From positions 1-14,804 of the forward strand of contig JASMAO010000103.1 of assembly GCA_030754315.1 (NCBI GenBank): a stretch of DNA of 14,804 bases, written 5' to 3'. Both the position numbers and the translations under genes were made by a program. Source of the stretch: SAR202 cluster bacterium. GTDB lineage: Bacteria; Chloroflexota; Dehalococcoidia; Lucifugimonadales; JASMAO01. The notes below the pieces were generated by a model. That model saw nothing but the letters and a program-made list of their open reading frames with translations, did not search any database and was not told the DNA's origin. Below, in pieces: positions 13,733 through 14,804 of the stretch. Positions within the stretch are counted from its first letter, which is position 1. Every line of letters starts with the position of its first letter.

Positions 13733-14799
13733 ATACCAGCCTCTTCAAGTAATCGTTCCTGTTCTCTGGTCGTTAAGGCATCTATGAATTGATCAATGTC
13801 TCCATCAAGGATTTGGTCCATATTGTGGCTCGTTAAAGACACGCGATGATCGGTAACTCTGTCTTGTGGGAAATTATAGGTTCGAACCCTGTCGGATCGA
13901 TCACCCGACCCAACTTGGGATCGTCGCTCTTGGCTGATTTCCTGTTGTTGGCGTTCAATTTCTTTGGCAAGAACCCGTGTCCTGAGCACAGCCATCGCTT
14001 TTTCTTTGTTCTTCAACTGTGATCGCTCGTCTTGACAAACGGCTACCGTTCTTGTCGGCAAGTGAGTGATACGAACTGCAGTCGCTACTTTCTGCACATT
14101 CTGCCCGCCATGTCCGCTGGAATGAAATATGTCGATTTGCAAATCATCCGACTTAATGTCTACGTCTACGTCTTCCGCCTCTGCTAGCACGGCAACCGTA
14201 GCCGCAGAGGTATGAATTCTCCCGCTGGATTCGGTAACTGGGATTCGTTGAACTCGATGGCCGCCACTTTCATGTTTCAGGCGACTATAGGCTCCCTTAC
14301 CCTTGATCCGAAGAACGAGCTCTTTAATTCCTCCTTGTTCACCCTCGGTACTGTTCATTACCTCGGTGCGCCAACTCTGTCTTTGAGCGTAGCGTGAATA
14401 CATTCGGAACAGATCCGCCGCGAATAAGCTAGCTTCCACGCCCCCGGCTCCCGCTCTGATCTCAATCATTACGTCTTTCTCATCATTAATATCTTTAGGC
14501 AGCAGGGCTATCTTCAACACCTCTTCGATTTGTGCTCTTTTATTCTCTAGATCTGACATCTCTTCCAAAGCCAACTCAGCCAGATCCTGGTCTGAACCAT
14601 CCTTAATTATCTCGCGCGCCTCTTGGATTCGATCATGCACTTCACGATACTCACGTGACAGATATGCGAGATCCTTAAGTGAGGCAAGTTCCTTAGAAAG
14701 TGCCTCCACTCGAGTGTAGTCCGAGGACACTTCCGGATCTGCCAGCAGTGCCTCAATTTCCCGATAACGCCGCTCTACAGAGGCAAGTTTTTCCATCAT
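13729..14799 (-). CDS. prfA: Peptide chain release factor 1
   Basis: A 356-residue class I release factor. The N-terminal coiled-coil domain covers about 1-105. The PCRF domain begins with IEIRAGAGGVEASLFAADL (112-130). The stop-codon-reading motif P187-V-T189 identifies RF1 (UAA/UAG) rather than RF2, which has SPF. The catalytic SSGHGGQNVQK (227-237) holds G231-G232-Q233, which triggers peptidyl-tRNA hydrolysis; the residue before GGQ is His where Ala or Pro is common. VCQDERSQLKNKEKA (about 254-268) and YNFPQDRVTDHR (about 310-321) complete the signature. The first of two adjacent ATG codons (14799) is five bases from the window end, so the ribosome site is not visible and the start could be either Met. 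The stop overlaps prmC by 4 bp. Usual length and usual partner. Confidence 0.95.
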   Translation of the reverse strand: MMEKLASVERRYREIEALLADPEVSSDYTRVEALSKELASLKDLAYLSREYREVHDRIQEAREIIKDGSDQDLAELALEEMSDLENKRAQIEEVLKIALLPKDINDEKDVMIEIRAGAGGVEASLFAADLFRMYSRYAQRQSWRTEVMNSTEGEQGGIKELVLRIKGKGAYSRLKHESGGHRVQRIPVTESSGRIHTSAATVAVLAEAEDVDVDIKSDDLQIDIFHSSGHGGQNVQKVATAVRITHLPTRTVAVCQDERSQLKNKEKAMAVLRTRVLAKEIERQQQEISQERRSQVGSGDRSDRVRTYNFPQDRVTDHRVSLTSHNMDQILDGDIDQFIDALTTREQERLLEEAGI

Positions 14800-14804
14800 A
14801 GCTA

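Noticed and set aside
14416..14424. His in place of Ala/Pro just before GGQ in RF1 as a sign of altered catalysis.
   Set aside because: GGQ itself and all surrounding signatures are intact; variation at this residue between lineages is plausible and I cannot check its rarity here.

Overview
The window looks like a chromosomal segment of an uncultured bacterium, most likely Chloroflexota, class Dehalococcoidia (SAR202-like). This is inferred from protein character alone: an ECF sigma factor coupled to a DUF5667 membrane protein, a RimI with a long Pro/Ser/Thr-rich insert, a GuaB3-type IMPDH-family protein and the prfA-prmC pair. Base composition is moderate, gene density is low, and several intergenic gaps exceed 200 bp. 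There are no rRNA or intact tRNA genes, insertion sequences, CRISPR arrays or phage genes.

Layout from the left. (1) 1-595, minus: N-terminal membrane half of an ABC exporter, cut by the window edge. (2) 839-2343, minus: an ECF sigma factor translationally coupled by an ATGA overlap to a one-TM DUF5667 protein, probably its anti-sigma partner. (3) 2427-3151, plus: a RimI-type acetyltransferase split over two frames; the break coincides with the heptamer A_AAA_AAC in the phase needed for a -1 shift. (4) 3262-5277, minus: a PrkA/YeaG-family AAA+ protein without its usual partners, preceded by a strongly structured leader. (5) 5412-5987, minus: a six-TM protein resembling AmiS/UreI channels. (6) 6330-9796, minus: an acoABC-like 2-oxoacid/acetoin dehydrogenase operon (E1-alpha, E1-beta, E2) without E3, with a clear promoter at 9857-9884. 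(7) 10407-11546, plus: guaB3 with its own promoter. (8) 11676-12335, minus: a metal-dependent cyclase/hydrolase. (9) 12436-14799, minus: prfA-prmC (ATGA overlap) followed by an orphan protein with a coiled coil and a basic tail.

Themes: prfA/prmC form one functional unit, since PrmC methylates the GGQ glutamine of RF1. The aco-like operon makes E1 and E2 but needs a dihydrolipoamide dehydrogenase from elsewhere. Three putative promoters (ABC exporter, sigma factor, aco operon) overlap or abut inverted repeats and may be regulated. The features most worth a second look are the rimI frame break, the prkA leader and the cysteine cluster of PrkA. No clearly new multi-gene system is visible.
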